Assembly: GCA_016710325.1 (NCBI GenBank)
Contig: JADJXK010000002.1
Coordinates: 4,030,001 to 4,094,000, forward strand
Direction: 5' to 3'
Source: Candidatus Leptofilum proximum
Lineage (GTDB): Bacteria; Chloroflexota; Anaerolineae; Promineifilales; Promineifilaceae
Length of the DNA: 64,000 nucleotides
Every line of letters begins with the position of its first letter. Within the stretch, counting starts at the first letter, position 1. Both the position numbers and the translations under genes were made by a program. The notes beneath the pieces were generated by a model. That model was not told the origin of the DNA. It saw nothing but the letters and a program-made list of their open reading frames with translations, and did not search any database. This document shows, piece after piece, positions 54,933 through 62,927 of this stretch.

Positions 54933-56742
54933 CTGACCTTTCGATAAAAAATTGAAGACTATGGTGGATTTGGCAGCACATTAGCGGCCAAGTCCGTGTA
55001 AATAGATGGTGGCAAATCCAACAATTCAAGAATACGGTATTGCAAAGGCGTCAACGGTGTGATGTGAACGATACTTTGACCAGGCAACTGAATCAACGAC
55101 AAAGTGATATTGGCAAAGGCGGCCAGCAAACGCTCGGTCGTTGGTTCCTGGGTTTGTTGCTTGGCATTACCGGGGTACAAACCGGCCAGGCCGGTATCTT
55201 CAGCCGCCAAAGCACGTCGGGCCACAAATTCAGTCAACGTCAGGATGCGCAACGCCAGCGACAAAAGCCGCACCAATCCCTTGAGATGGTCTTCTCGCTG
55301 CACATAAACAGGGCGCAAACCCAAGGGGCGACCTTTGAGACGGGAAAAATCCCGCTCAATGTTCGGTGCCCCACGATAGGCATGAACCGCTTGCCCCAGA
55401 GACAAAGCCTCTTCGGGTGCATTCAGGACATACAAACGCCAGCCTCGGGTCCGATATTCGTTGGCAATCGCTGCCTCATTACGCTGCACATGAAGATGGT
55501 AGCGAACCGTTTCCTCGACACTGGCCGGCCGGTCTTTGTACTTGCGTTTCTGGCGTCGGCTGACTTGCCGTTGGCAGGTCAGGTGGAGCAAATCGGCCAC
55601 ACGATGCTTTTGCACAATGGCCGTGGCCTCAGCTTGCAAGGGGGCCAATTCGGCATATTGACGTCTGCCACGGCCGGGTGGTGGGGTCAAGGCCAGCAGT
55701 TTTTCTTCGGCTCCTTGCAAGCGTCCTTGCAAGCCGCGATACTGACTTTGCGCCAGATTGGGCGAGTAGATAAGCAGGACGCGCTCTGTCCAGACCACCC
55801 GTTCCCCGGCCACCTCGGCTTCCTGCTGGCGAGTTGTCTCATAACCTTGGGCTATCAACTCTGGCTCCTGCTCATCTATTGGCTGACGAAACACATCAAC
55901 CAGTTCCTGCTCCCCAACCAGTGCCGCAGCTACCAATTGCGTCAACAACTCGCTTTGGGTGCCTTTGTGACTCAGTGGGGTCAGATAGTAGTCACCCCCA
56001 GCAACGATATGAGCACGGGTGGCCAACGCTTCCATCTTACTATCACCGATGTAGAGCAACCCTGTCTGTCCCAGCGCGCGGCGTACCTGGTCGACGGCTG
56101 GAATGTAAAGTCCATCGTCAGCGACGCTGCCAGCCACAATCTGTGTCACCAGGGGTGCGCCCATGGGATCCAAGCTGGCCAGCATCACCTTCAACTGGGG
56201 CAAGTCTGGTCGGTGGTCCTTGCTATGACCGTACCGAATCAACTCAGTTCCCTCTGGGTCATGGTGCAGCAAAACCGTTGTGCTATCCAGGCGGACACAG
56301 CGCTGCGGCAGCTGATAAACGCGAATCGTCCGACGCCCCAACTCCTGCTCAATCGCTGCCCAACTGGCATCGTCACTCAGGTAGCGCAGGATGTCTCCCA
56401 GCCGGTCATCACTGAAATCTGGCACCGTCAAGTCGGGATTGAGCAAGCGCTTCAGCGTCTCCAGATGTGTTGCCACCCACGGCTCTACATAGCTCAAGCG
56501 ATGGTCCGATTCCGACAAGATGAAGGTCAACCAGGTCATGATGGTTTGCCCCACACTCAAGCCTTGTCGCCGCCAATGAGGCGTAATGATGGCATCAATG
56601 ACCTCGGCCATCTCCATCTTTTGTTGTTGCCCCATCAGCAACGGGATGTCGTCGACCCGTTCGTTTTGCACTTCTACTTCTGCCATGGACAGAAGTTTAG
56701 CCGTATTCTGTTTTTAAGGTGAGTCTATTGTCGAAAGACCAG
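54933..56742 (-). mobile_element. IS1634-like insertion sequence
   Basis: The element carries one transposase. Imperfect terminal inverted repeats are visible: CTGACCTTTCGATA at the left and, reversed, CTGGTCTTTCGACA at the right (12 of 14 including the CTTTCGA core). The IS has no ACGGCCGT, unlike its surroundings, consistent with recent arrival. Target duplication is not clear by eye. Ends are approximate. Confidence 0.75.
54959..56686 (-). CDS. IS1634/IS4-like DDE transposase
   Basis: 575 aa, apparently intact. The first catalytic Asp is in CVRLDSTTVLLH, the second in LLYIGDSKMEAL. The catalytic Glu is probably in the C-terminal region near YRGAPNIERDFSRLKGR, which matches the Y-x2-R-x3-E-x6-K signature of IS4-type enzymes. 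The length matches IS1634 transposases. The ATG is at 56686. No passenger gene is present. Confidence 0.92.
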   Translation of the reverse strand: MAEVEVQNERVDDIPLLMGQQQKMEMAEVIDAIITPHWRRQGLSVGQTIMTWLTFILSESDHRLSYVEPWVATHLETLKRLLNPDLTVPDFSDDRLGDILRYLSDDASWAAIEQELGRRTIRVYQLPQRCVRLDSTTVLLHHDPEGTELIRYGHSKDHRPDLPQLKVMLASLDPMGAPLVTQIVAGSVADDGLYIPAVDQVRRALGQTGLLYIGDSKMEALATRAHIVAGGDYYLTPLSHKGTQSELLTQLVAAALVGEQELVDVFRQPIDEQEPELIAQGYETTRQQEAEVAGERVVWTERVLLIYSPNLAQSQYRGLQGRLQGAEEKLLALTPPPGRGRRQYAELAPLQAEATAIVQKHRVADLLHLTCQRQVSRRQKRKYKDRPASVEETVRYHLHVQRNEAAIANEYRTRGWRLYVLNAPEEALSLGQAVHAYRGAPNIERDFSRLKGRPLGLRPVYVQREDHLKGLVRLLSLALRILTLTEFVARRALAAEDTGLAGLYPGNAKQQTQEPTTERLLAAFANITLSLIQLPGQSIVHITPLTPLQYRILELLDLPPSIYTDLAANVLPNPP

Positions 56743-56773
56743 ACGTATCGGTAAGGAGAAGTATAGGGTATGG

Positions 56774-56812
56774 GAACGGCCGTTGTTCAACGTTTGATCT
56801 ACGGGAGAAATA
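56774..56812. repeat. Conserved upstream element shared by lipoprotein paralogs, copy 1
   Basis: A stretch of about 38 bp beginning ACGGCCGTTGTTCAACG and ending CTACGGGAGAA is repeated with one or two changes at 57940-57977. Copy 2 lies 55 bp before the ATG of the paralog. Copy 1 would lie about 59 bp before the first lipoprotein gene if the IS were removed, so this is probably its stranded promoter region. Confidence 0.75.
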
Positions 56813-56843
56813 CCATTAGTGAATGGGTATCAAGATTAGCCTA

Positions 56844-57884
56844 CTAAAAATCGTTTGGGGGACGAAAACTATCGGGAGATTCGTATTGCAATGGCAACAA
56901 TGGACGGCCGATCATGTAATATTCGATGCCAGCATCTGTAAAAACCCCATCATTTATTTGGGTATCAAACAGGTTGAAAAAGGGGTCTACCGCGTCTCCG
57001 TGAAGAGGAACAATACCAGAAGGATATTGTTCCAGTAACTGGCTCACAGTAGGTAGATTCTCGGGCCACATTTGAGGAACTTCATCTGTACGGATCGTAT
57101 CCCACATGGGTTCAATCCATAAAATCATCGTTTCCGGTGAATACGGTGCATAGACCTTATCTGCTGGATGGAAATTTTGAATTAGCGAAAGGGTCGTGGC
57201 GATCTCTGGAATCAGATAAGGAATATAAGGACCATAGATTTCTACACAAGTGCGCTTATCTTCACGGTAAATACAAAGAGCTGGTCCTCCTGCTCCATCA
57301 GAAAATTGTGTTGTTTCATCAAAATTGTAGAGCCAATCATCTGAGTATTCATATCCCTCCTGAATCTTTGTAAAAAAGCCTGCTGTTTCAATTTGGATGA
57401 ATAAATTCTGAACTTCCTCTGGAGATAGATGAGTTTCAACATACCATTCACTTTCGAACCATCTATCCGTTAGTTCGTTCTTGTCGCGAAGCAACAGTTG
57501 GCCGTCTGTGAATAAAATCAAATCCGGCAGGCCTCTACCAAAGTATATGTCATAATTTGTTCCCCCATCTCCGCCTGAATAAGAAAGCCATACCAACCAG
57601 GGTTTTGTAGGTATTGCTGTTGGTATGAGGGTAGCTGTTGGCGGTAGAGGCGTTTGTGAAGGCTGAGGGGTTGAGGTAGGCGTAGCGGTTGGGGAGGGAA
57701 GTGGTGTATTGGTGGGAGTGGGCGTTGGCTCCTGGCTGGGTTGAATGGAGACGGCCGTTGCTACTTCAGTCGGTTTGACACGAGTTACGGCAACCGTTAC
57801 CTGCTCACTGGAGACTTCCGGCAAGCAGCCAGCTAATCCCAAGCAAAGTGAAAAAAGACACAGGAAAAGCAAAGAACGCTGCAT
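56844..57884 (-). CDS. Thr/Pro-rich lipoprotein, paralog 2
   Basis: 346 aa from the ATG at 57884, AGGAG upstream. Lipobox LGLAGC, then CLPEVSSEQVTVAVTR and a Pro/Thr linker, as in the paralog at 53456. The body (WLVWLSYSGGDGGTNYDIYFG, then HLSPEEVQNLFIQIETAGFF) is different: mixed alpha/beta with no recognised domain. It is probably anchored to the cell surface. Its GC content is lower than that of most neighbours. Confidence 0.75.
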   Translation of the reverse strand: MQRSLLFLCLFSLCLGLAGCLPEVSSEQVTVAVTRVKPTEVATAVSIQPSQEPTPTPTNTPLPSPTATPTSTPQPSQTPLPPTATLIPTAIPTKPWLVWLSYSGGDGGTNYDIYFGRGLPDLILFTDGQLLLRDKNELTDRWFESEWYVETHLSPEEVQNLFIQIETAGFFTKIQEGYEYSDDWLYNFDETTQFSDGAGGPALCIYREDKRTCVEIYGPYIPYLIPEIATTLSLIQNFHPADKVYAPYSPETMILWIEPMWDTIRTDEVPQMWPENLPTVSQLLEQYPSGIVPLHGDAVDPFFNLFDTQINDGVFTDAGIEYYMIGRPLLPLQYESPDSFRPPNDF

Positions 57885-57939
57885 AACAAAGTCTCCTGAA
57901 TTAAATTCGTATGATGAAATGGAGTGTACGATAAACGAA

Positions 57940-57977
57940 CGGCCGTTGTTCAACGTTTGAGCTACGGGAGAAGTACT
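57940..57977. repeat. Conserved upstream element shared by lipoprotein paralogs, copy 2
   Basis: Same 38-bp stretch as at 56774-56812, 55 bp upstream of the paralog 2 ATG. Likely promoter or operator region. Confidence 0.75.
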
Positions 57978-57998
57978 GCTGCCAGATAAAATCCGATG

Positions 57999-58101
57999 CT
58001 ACTTTTGCAGCCGCCAGTCGAGGGCGGTGTGGCGCTGGGTGGTTTTGTCGTTTTGCACGGCGATGCGAATGGCTTTGCGGGTACCGATCAGGATGACCAG
58101 G
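57999..58101 (-). pseudogene. Duplicated 3' fragment of recD2
   Basis: Minus-strand translation gives a fragment starting LVILIGTRKAIRIAVQN and ending LDWRLQK then stop, matching the last ~33 residues of RecD2 (58626 on), with about 90 percent nucleotide identity by eye over 91 bp. It begins immediately after the toxin stop codon and has no start, so it is a displaced tail left by insertion or duplication of the toxin-antitoxin module. Confidence 0.88.
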
Positions 58102-58368
58102 CTATCTGTAAACTTCCCGCCGATGTTTTATCAGGCGAATAACAATCAATTTTTGTTCGTCTTCAAGTGTGTACAAGACGCGATAATCACCGACACGCAG
58201 TTTGTAGACGCCTTGAAATTGCCCGGTAAGCGGTTCAGGCGTTAAAGTTTCCAAATTCTCGGCAAGCCAGCGAATCTTTTTAAGAATGCGTTGGGCTATT
58301 TGCGTGTCTAATTTGGCTAGATTTTCTTCAGCTTGGGAGATAAAAACAACTGGCGGCACGTTTACCAA
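58102..58368 (-). CDS. RelE/ParE-type toxin
   Basis: 88 aa. The C-terminal core YKLRVGDYRVLYTLED and RLIKHRREVYR is typical of RelE/ParE toxins (basic catalytic-site residues in HRREVYR). It starts at a TTG overlapping the antitoxin stop by 7 nt, though a GTG at 58359 is also possible. RelE-type toxins cut ribosome-bound mRNA; ParE-type ones poison gyrase. Sequence alone does not settle which. It stops at the recD2 fragment boundary. Confidence 0.9.
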   Translation of the reverse strand: MVNVPPVVFISQAEENLAKLDTQIAQRILKKIRWLAENLETLTPEPLTGQFQGVYKLRVGDYRVLYTLEDEQKLIVIRLIKHRREVYR

Positions 58369-58580
58369 TCCAACCCTAAATTTTCGGCAACGGTTTGGGC
58401 GGTTTTATACTGCGCTTTTGGCTCTTTAAGGGCGGCGAGCAGTTCGCTGCTTAATTCTTCGCGCAAGGTAAGACCTTCATCTGGATCGCTCAGTAATTCT
58501 GCCAAAGTTTGGGCAACCGTTTCACGAATGACGCTTCTAAACTCATCAACTGTTAGATCGGCAACTTTTGTGTTATCCAT
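58362..58580 (-). CDS. Antitoxin of the RelE/ParE-type pair
   Basis: 72 aa from the ATG at 58580, 8 nt after GGAG. The protein is helical and acidic (VDEFRSVIRETVAQTLAELLSD), like antitoxins of this class. There is no obvious DNA-binding helix-turn-helix, so autoregulation is uncertain. Overlap with the toxin gene indicates translational coupling. Confidence 0.8.
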   Translation of the reverse strand: MDNTKVADLTVDEFRSVIRETVAQTLAELLSDPDEGLTLREELSSELLAALKEPKAQYKTAQTVAENLGLDW

Positions 58581-58625
58581 CGATTTTGCTCCATAAACTA
58601 ATTGAAAATAGTATACCACTTTTCG

Positions 58626-60959
58626 TCAATGGTTTAGCCGCCAGTCGAGGGCGGTGTGGCGCTGGGTGGTTTTGTCATTTTGTACGGCAATGCGGATCGC
58701 TTTGCGGGTGCCGACCAGGACGACGAGCTTTTTGGCGCGGGTAACGGCCGTATACAACAAATTCCGCTGCAGCATCAAATAATGTTGGGTCGCCACCGGC
58801 ATCACCACACACGGGTACTCCGCGCCCTGGCTTTTGTGGACCGAAATGGCGAATGCGTGCACCAGTTCGTCGGCCTCCAAAAAGTCGTACACTACCGGCG
58901 CACCGTCGATGCTCACGGTAAGCGTTTGCTGCAAAATGTCCATGCCCGTGACGCGGCCAATGTCGCCGTTGTAGACGTTTTTGTCGTAGTTGTTCACCGT
59001 CTGCATTACCTTGTCGCCTACGCGGAAGAGCCGCCCGGCCAGCTTGCGCTCGGCTTTGCCCTGGCCCGGCGGATTAAGCGCCTCTTGCAGCAGCAGGTTG
59101 AGATTGCTCACGCCCACCGCGCCGTTATACATCGGCGACAGCACCTGGATGTCGTCCAGCGGATCGAGCTTGAACTTGAGCGGCACCCGGTTTTTGACGA
59201 CGTCGACGAGCAGTTCGGCCGCTTCACCCGGATCTTCTTTCACAAAGAGGAAAAAGTCGTTGGCCTCTGGCGTTGTTTCCGGCATTTTGCCCTCGTTGAT
59301 GCGGTGGGCGTTGCTGATGATGAGCGAGTCCGACGCCTGGCGGAAGATGGTTTGCAGGCGCACCACGGCCGTTTTGCCCGAATCGATCAAATCCCCCAGC
59401 ACGTCCCCCGCGCCGACGCTGGGCAGCTGGTCCACGTCGCCCACCAGCAGCAAATGGCTGTCCGGGCCAATGGCTTTGAGCAGATTGTGCGTCAGCAGCA
59501 GGTCCAGCATCGAGGCCTCGTCGATGATGATCATGTCCGCATCGAGCGGATTGCTTTCGGAACGGCCGTAGCCTTCCCCCGGCTTAAACTCCAGCAAACG
59601 ATGCACCGTTTTGGCTTCGCGGCCCGTCGCTTCGGCCAGCCGCTTGGCGGCGCGACCGGTGGGGGAAGCCAGGGCGTAGGTCAGCCGGTGCCGGTCCAGC
59701 AAATCCAGCAGGGCGCGCATCGTCGTCGTTTTGCCCGTGCCCGGCCCGCCGGTGAGGATGGTGACTTTGTGGGTAACGGCCGTTTGGATGGCGTGGAGCT
59801 GTTGTGGGGCGAGTTTGACGCCAGAGTTGGGAGATTGGAGATTGGCGATTGGCGATTGGCTACCGCTTACCGAATACCGACTACGGATTACGGCCAACCG
59901 GCTCGTGGGATGCTCGATCAGCCGCTGAATTCGCTGGGTCACGCCAATTTCGGAGTAATAAAACGGCGTCAGGTAGACAGCGCGTTCTTCTTTAATTTCT
60001 GGAGATTGGAGATTGGAGACTGGAGATTGATTACTGCTTACCGAATACTGTTCACTGGGGGACGGCCGTTCCCCGATTACCGATAACGGATTACCGATTA
60101 CCGGGTACCGCAGCGTTTCCCGCTTAATGAAGTCGCTCGTTTCTAGCTGGTCGATAACGGCCGTTACCTTTTCCGCTGCCAATCCCAAAATTTCGGCCGC
60201 CTCTGGTTCCAGCTCCTCCTGCGGTACGTAGACGTGGCCGTCCTCGGCCATGCGGTTGAGCGTGTAGGCGATGCCCGCCTCGATGCGGCCGGGATCGTCG
60301 GGCGCCAGACCGAGCGCCTGGGCAATTTTATCGGCCGTTTTGAAGCCGATGCCGTACACGTCCTGCACCAGCTTGTACGGCGTGTTTTGCACCACGGCCA
60401 GCGACGTGTCACCGTACTTTTTGTAGATTTTGGTGGCCAGATTGGTGGAAACGCCGTGTGACTGCAAAAAGATCATCACATCCTTGATGGCTCGCTGCTC
60501 TTCCCACGCCTTCACAATTTGCCCCACGCGCTTGTGGCCAATGCCCAGCACCGTTTGCAGGCGCTCCGGTTCGTACTCAATGACGTCCAGCGTCTCCTCG
60601 CCAAAACGTTCGACGATGCGTTCGGCCATCACCTTGCCCACGCCGCGAATCATGCCGGAGCCCAGGTAGCGCTTGATGCCTTCGCTGGTAGCGGGCAAGG
60701 ACTGCTCGCAAAATTCGGCCAGGAACTGACGGCCGTGTTTGGCATGATTGCCCCATCTGCCCGTTAACTTCAGCCATTCGCCCGGCTGCACCTCCGGCAT
60801 GTTGCCCACGACGGTGATGAGCGCATCCCGCCCGCTGGCATAGCGAAACGGCAGCATGCCCCGCGAATCCGGCTTGAGCCGCAAGACGGAGTAGCCATTT
60901 TCTTCGTTGTAGTAAGTGACACGCTCCACAGAGCCAGCGATCTGAACTTGCTCGGACAT
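58626..60959 (-). CDS. recD2: RecD2-type ATP-dependent 5'-3' DNA helicase
   Basis: 777 aa from the ATG at 60959; the ORF start at 61007 would translate a family C repeat. An N-terminal OB-like domain is followed by HhH motifs (GMIRGVGKVMAERIVERFG; VLGIGHKRVGQIVKAW), Walker A LTGGPGTGKTTT, Walker B MIIIDEASMLDL, and C-terminal SF1 motifs (VHAFAISVHKSQGAEYP; LLYTAVTRAKKLVVLVG). Two dispersed-repeat insertions are kept in frame, at 60001-60104 and 59828-59893, in the region just before the ATPase core. They give low-complexity segments such as SPVSNLQSPEIKEE. Family role: repair/recombination helicase independent of RecBC. Confidence 0.93.
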   Translation of the reverse strand: MSEQVQIAGSVERVTYYNEENGYSVLRLKPDSRGMLPFRYASGRDALITVVGNMPEVQPGEWLKLTGRWGNHAKHGRQFLAEFCEQSLPATSEGIKRYLGSGMIRGVGKVMAERIVERFGEETLDVIEYEPERLQTVLGIGHKRVGQIVKAWEEQRAIKDVMIFLQSHGVSTNLATKIYKKYGDTSLAVVQNTPYKLVQDVYGIGFKTADKIAQALGLAPDDPGRIEAGIAYTLNRMAEDGHVYVPQEELEPEAAEILGLAAEKVTAVIDQLETSDFIKRETLRYPVIGNPLSVIGERPSPSEQYSVSSNQSPVSNLQSPEIKEERAVYLTPFYYSEIGVTQRIQRLIEHPTSRLAVIRSRYSVSGSQSPIANLQSPNSGVKLAPQQLHAIQTAVTHKVTILTGGPGTGKTTTMRALLDLLDRHRLTYALASPTGRAAKRLAEATGREAKTVHRLLEFKPGEGYGRSESNPLDADMIIIDEASMLDLLLTHNLLKAIGPDSHLLLVGDVDQLPSVGAGDVLGDLIDSGKTAVVRLQTIFRQASDSLIISNAHRINEGKMPETTPEANDFFLFVKEDPGEAAELLVDVVKNRVPLKFKLDPLDDIQVLSPMYNGAVGVSNLNLLLQEALNPPGQGKAERKLAGRLFRVGDKVMQTVNNYDKNVYNGDIGRVTGMDILQQTLTVSIDGAPVVYDFLEADELVHAFAISVHKSQGAEYPCVVMPVATQHYLMLQRNLLYTAVTRAKKLVVLVGTRKAIRIAVQNDKTTQRHTALDWRLNH
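59828..59893. repeat. Family B/A repeat in frame in recD2, second insertion
   Basis: GGAGATTGGAGATTGGCGAT next to a TACCGAATACCG-type tract. It encodes SGSQSPIANLQSP, 30 residues before Walker A. Confidence 0.8.
60001..60104. repeat. Family B/A repeat in frame in recD2, first insertion
   Basis: GGAGATTGGAGATTGGAGAC, then a spacer with one ACGGCCGT, then GATTACCGATAACGG. It encodes PVIGNPLSVIGERPSPS and SPVSNLQSP linker sequence. Confidence 0.8.
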
Positions 60960-60970
60960 GGCGTTATTGT

Positions 60971-61000
60971 ATTGGGTAATTGAGTAATTGAGTAATTGCG
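60971..61000. repeat. Family C repeat tract upstream of recD2
   Basis: ATTGGGTAATTGAGTAATTG just upstream of the recD2 ATG. The opposing arm is missing here. Confidence 0.6.
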
Positions 61001-61123
61001 TGATCAAACAGTCCGAAAATTCTCATTTGACAGATGTAGAAATGTTTTGTAATATCTGATTAGATAGTTATTAAATCAAAATAGCGAAAATCGATTCCGA
61101 AATTATCGAAATGAGAGGCTGCC

Positions 61124-61378
61124 ATGTCCATGAAAGAGTTTGACGAAATTTTTGCGTCTGATTTGTCGGAAGCCGACAAAATCGCCAAAGGATTTCATCA
61201 CATCATCAACACCATTATCGCCCACAGCCAAAACGAAATTGAGCTGCGCAAAGCGATGAATGACCGGGAAACGCTTGTCAAAGAGCAGATCAAGCTGAGC
61301 ACCATCAAACACGCCAGGGATATTTTTGACATGGCGTACATGCGGGCCACGGGCAAACGGAGCTGGAACAATGAGTAA
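61124..61378 (+). CDS. Hypothetical 84-residue helical protein coupled to an ArsR-type regulator
   Basis: 84 aa; helical and charged, with no recognised domain. It ends with an 8-nt overlap (ATGAGTAA) with the next gene, so the two are translationally coupled. Tandem Met codons at 61124 and 61130. It could be a partner or modulator of the regulator; this is only from context. Confidence 0.7.
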   Translation: MSMKEFDEIFASDLSEADKIAKGFHHIINTIIAHSQNEIELRKAMNDRETLVKEQIKLSTIKHARDIFDMAYMRATGKRSWNNE

Positions 61379-61943
61379 AACCACGGCCGAATTTAACCTC
61401 GAAGGACGCGCCCAACTGTTTAAAGCCCTGGGCCATCCCACCCGGCTGCTCATGCTCAACCTCATCCAGCAAAAGCCGCGCCACGGCGAAGAGCTGGCCG
61501 CAATCTTGAACCTTAAACCAGCCACCGTGTCGCACCATCTCAGCAAGCTGGCGGAAGTCGGGCTGCTGACGTCCGCCAAGGACCAGTATTACCAGATGTA
61601 TTCGCTGGTGGGCGATATGCTCAAAAAGCCGCTGGGCGAGGTCATTCGAATGCCGCAGCCCAGCCTGACAGACGAAGTGGAGTCAGACGCCTTCAAGCAA
61701 AAGGTGCTAAAAGCGTTTGTCAAGCAGGGGCGATTGGTACGTTTACCGGCACAGCTTAAGAAGCGCCAGGTTATCCTGGAGCTGATCGTGCAGGAGTTTG
61801 AGCCGGAGCAGGAATACACCGAAAAAGAGGTCAACTTCATCCTACTGGACTTCCACGAAGACGTCGCCACGCTGCGCCGTTCGCTGGTAGAACATGAACT
61901 TATGACGCGCAGCGGCGGCATTTACCGTCGCCTGGCCAATTAG
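61371..61943 (+). CDS. ArsR-type winged-helix regulator with DUF2087 domain
   Basis: 190 aa from the ATG at 61371. The N-terminal ~85 residues are an ArsR-type HTH (LFKALGHPTRLLMLNLIQQ; PATVSHHLSKLAEVGLL). The C-terminal part (GRLVRLPAQLKKRQVILEL; YTEKEVNFILLDFHEDVATLRRSLVE) is DUF2087, common in regulators of this architecture. No metal-binding Cys motif (ELCVCDL) is present, so it is not a classical metal sensor. The target is unknown. Confidence 0.92.
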   Translation: MSKTTAEFNLEGRAQLFKALGHPTRLLMLNLIQQKPRHGEELAAILNLKPATVSHHLSKLAEVGLLTSAKDQYYQMYSLVGDMLKKPLGEVIRMPQPSLTDEVESDAFKQKVLKAFVKQGRLVRLPAQLKKRQVILELIVQEFEPEQEYTEKEVNFILLDFHEDVATLRRSLVEHELMTRSGGIYRRLAN

Positions 61944-61988
61944 TTCTCTGCCAAGTTTTTCTTGTGTCAAGCGCAGGCGTTTAATCAA

Positions 61989-62041
61989 AGATTGCGCAGA
62001 TTGAAAAGATAAAAAAATCTGCTTAATCTGCGTAATCTGTT
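61989..62041. repeat. Dispersed palindrome family J (AATCTGCGTAATCTG)
   Basis: GATTGCGCAGATTGAAAAG is opposed by AATCTGCTTAATCTGCG. It lies between the ArsR gene and the GNAT gene. Related sequence occurs in the first codons of the 47089 gene. Confidence 0.65.
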
Positions 62042-62073
62042 GATAAAAGCCAATTTGCCCAGGTTAGGAGAAC

Positions 62074-62856
62074 ATGCAAATGTATTATGAATTGGAACTC
62101 ACCAAAATTAACCGTCTAAAGATTGCCCACGCTTTTCGGGATGTGCCGCGGGTGGACATGTCGATTGCGTGCGTGGTGGAGGGGCAGATGGGGCAGGCGT
62201 TTGTGGATGACTTGGCTCAGCCAAGCATTTACCATGTGGTGATTGGGCCGTTTCACTACTTTGCGGGAACGGCCGTATCCCCCCAGTCCCACACCATGAT
62301 GGCCAATTTCCCGCGCTACAACCTGCTCATGCCCTCCAGCGACGGCTGGGCGGCACTGGCCCGCCAGCAGTTTGGCGACGCCCTGCAAACCAACGTGCGG
62401 CACAGCTTCTCGTCCGATTCCCTGTCCGCCAGCCACCTGAATCAGCTGCTGAACGATGGTTCGTTTCATGGCGAAATTGTGGCGTTGGACGCCGCGCTGG
62501 CCGAACAGATGAGCACGGCGGGCACGCTCTACTTCGATCTGGCCGACTTTGACTCGGCTGAAGACTTTGCGGCGCGCGGCCTGGGGTTTGTGGCGCTGGC
62601 GGCCGGGCAGCCGGTGGGCATTGCTTTCTCATCGCTGGTGTGCAGCCATGGCATTGAGGTGAGCATTTTTGTCGATGAAGGGCATAGGCGGCAGGGGGTG
62701 GCAACGGCCGTTGCCGCACATTTACTCCTGGCCTGCCTGGCACGTGGTCTGCACCCCAACTGGGACGCCGCCAACCCGGAATCTGTCAAGCTGGCTGATC
62801 GGTTGGGTTACCGTTCCACTGGCAGTTACGAGGCTTATTTCCACACGCAAAATTGA
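62074..62856 (+). CDS. GNAT acetyltransferase (PF12746-like)
   Basis: 260 aa. FDSAEDFAARGLGFVALA and IEVSIFVDEGHRRQGVATAVAAHLL carry the acetyl-CoA binding R-x2-G-x-A motif, with HPNWDAANPESVKLADRLGY as motif B. The order and length match the GNAT_acetyltran (PF12746) family. The N-terminal half (about 130 residues) is a family-specific domain. The substrate is unknown. Upstream TTAGGAG precedes the ATG by 7 nt. Confidence 0.88.
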   Translation: MQMYYELELTKINRLKIAHAFRDVPRVDMSIACVVEGQMGQAFVDDLAQPSIYHVVIGPFHYFAGTAVSPQSHTMMANFPRYNLLMPSSDGWAALARQQFGDALQTNVRHSFSSDSLSASHLNQLLNDGSFHGEIVALDAALAEQMSTAGTLYFDLADFDSAEDFAARGLGFVALAAGQPVGIAFSSLVCSHGIEVSIFVDEGHRRQGVATAVAAHLLLACLARGLHPNWDAANPESVKLADRLGYRSTGSYEAYFHTQN

Positions 62857-62927
62857 TCTTGTTGGCCCCATAAAATCAGTGATAATTGACACATCCTTTT
62901 GCAGCCAAGCTGGTTTTGGAGCCTACC

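Noticed and set aside
55040..56722. 560-codon plus-strand ORF over the transposase
   Set aside because: Exact antisense of an intact DDE transposase. No recognisable motif of its own.
58656..60086. 476-codon plus-strand ORF
   Set aside because: Antisense of recD2, which has all helicase motifs. Composition is shadow-like.
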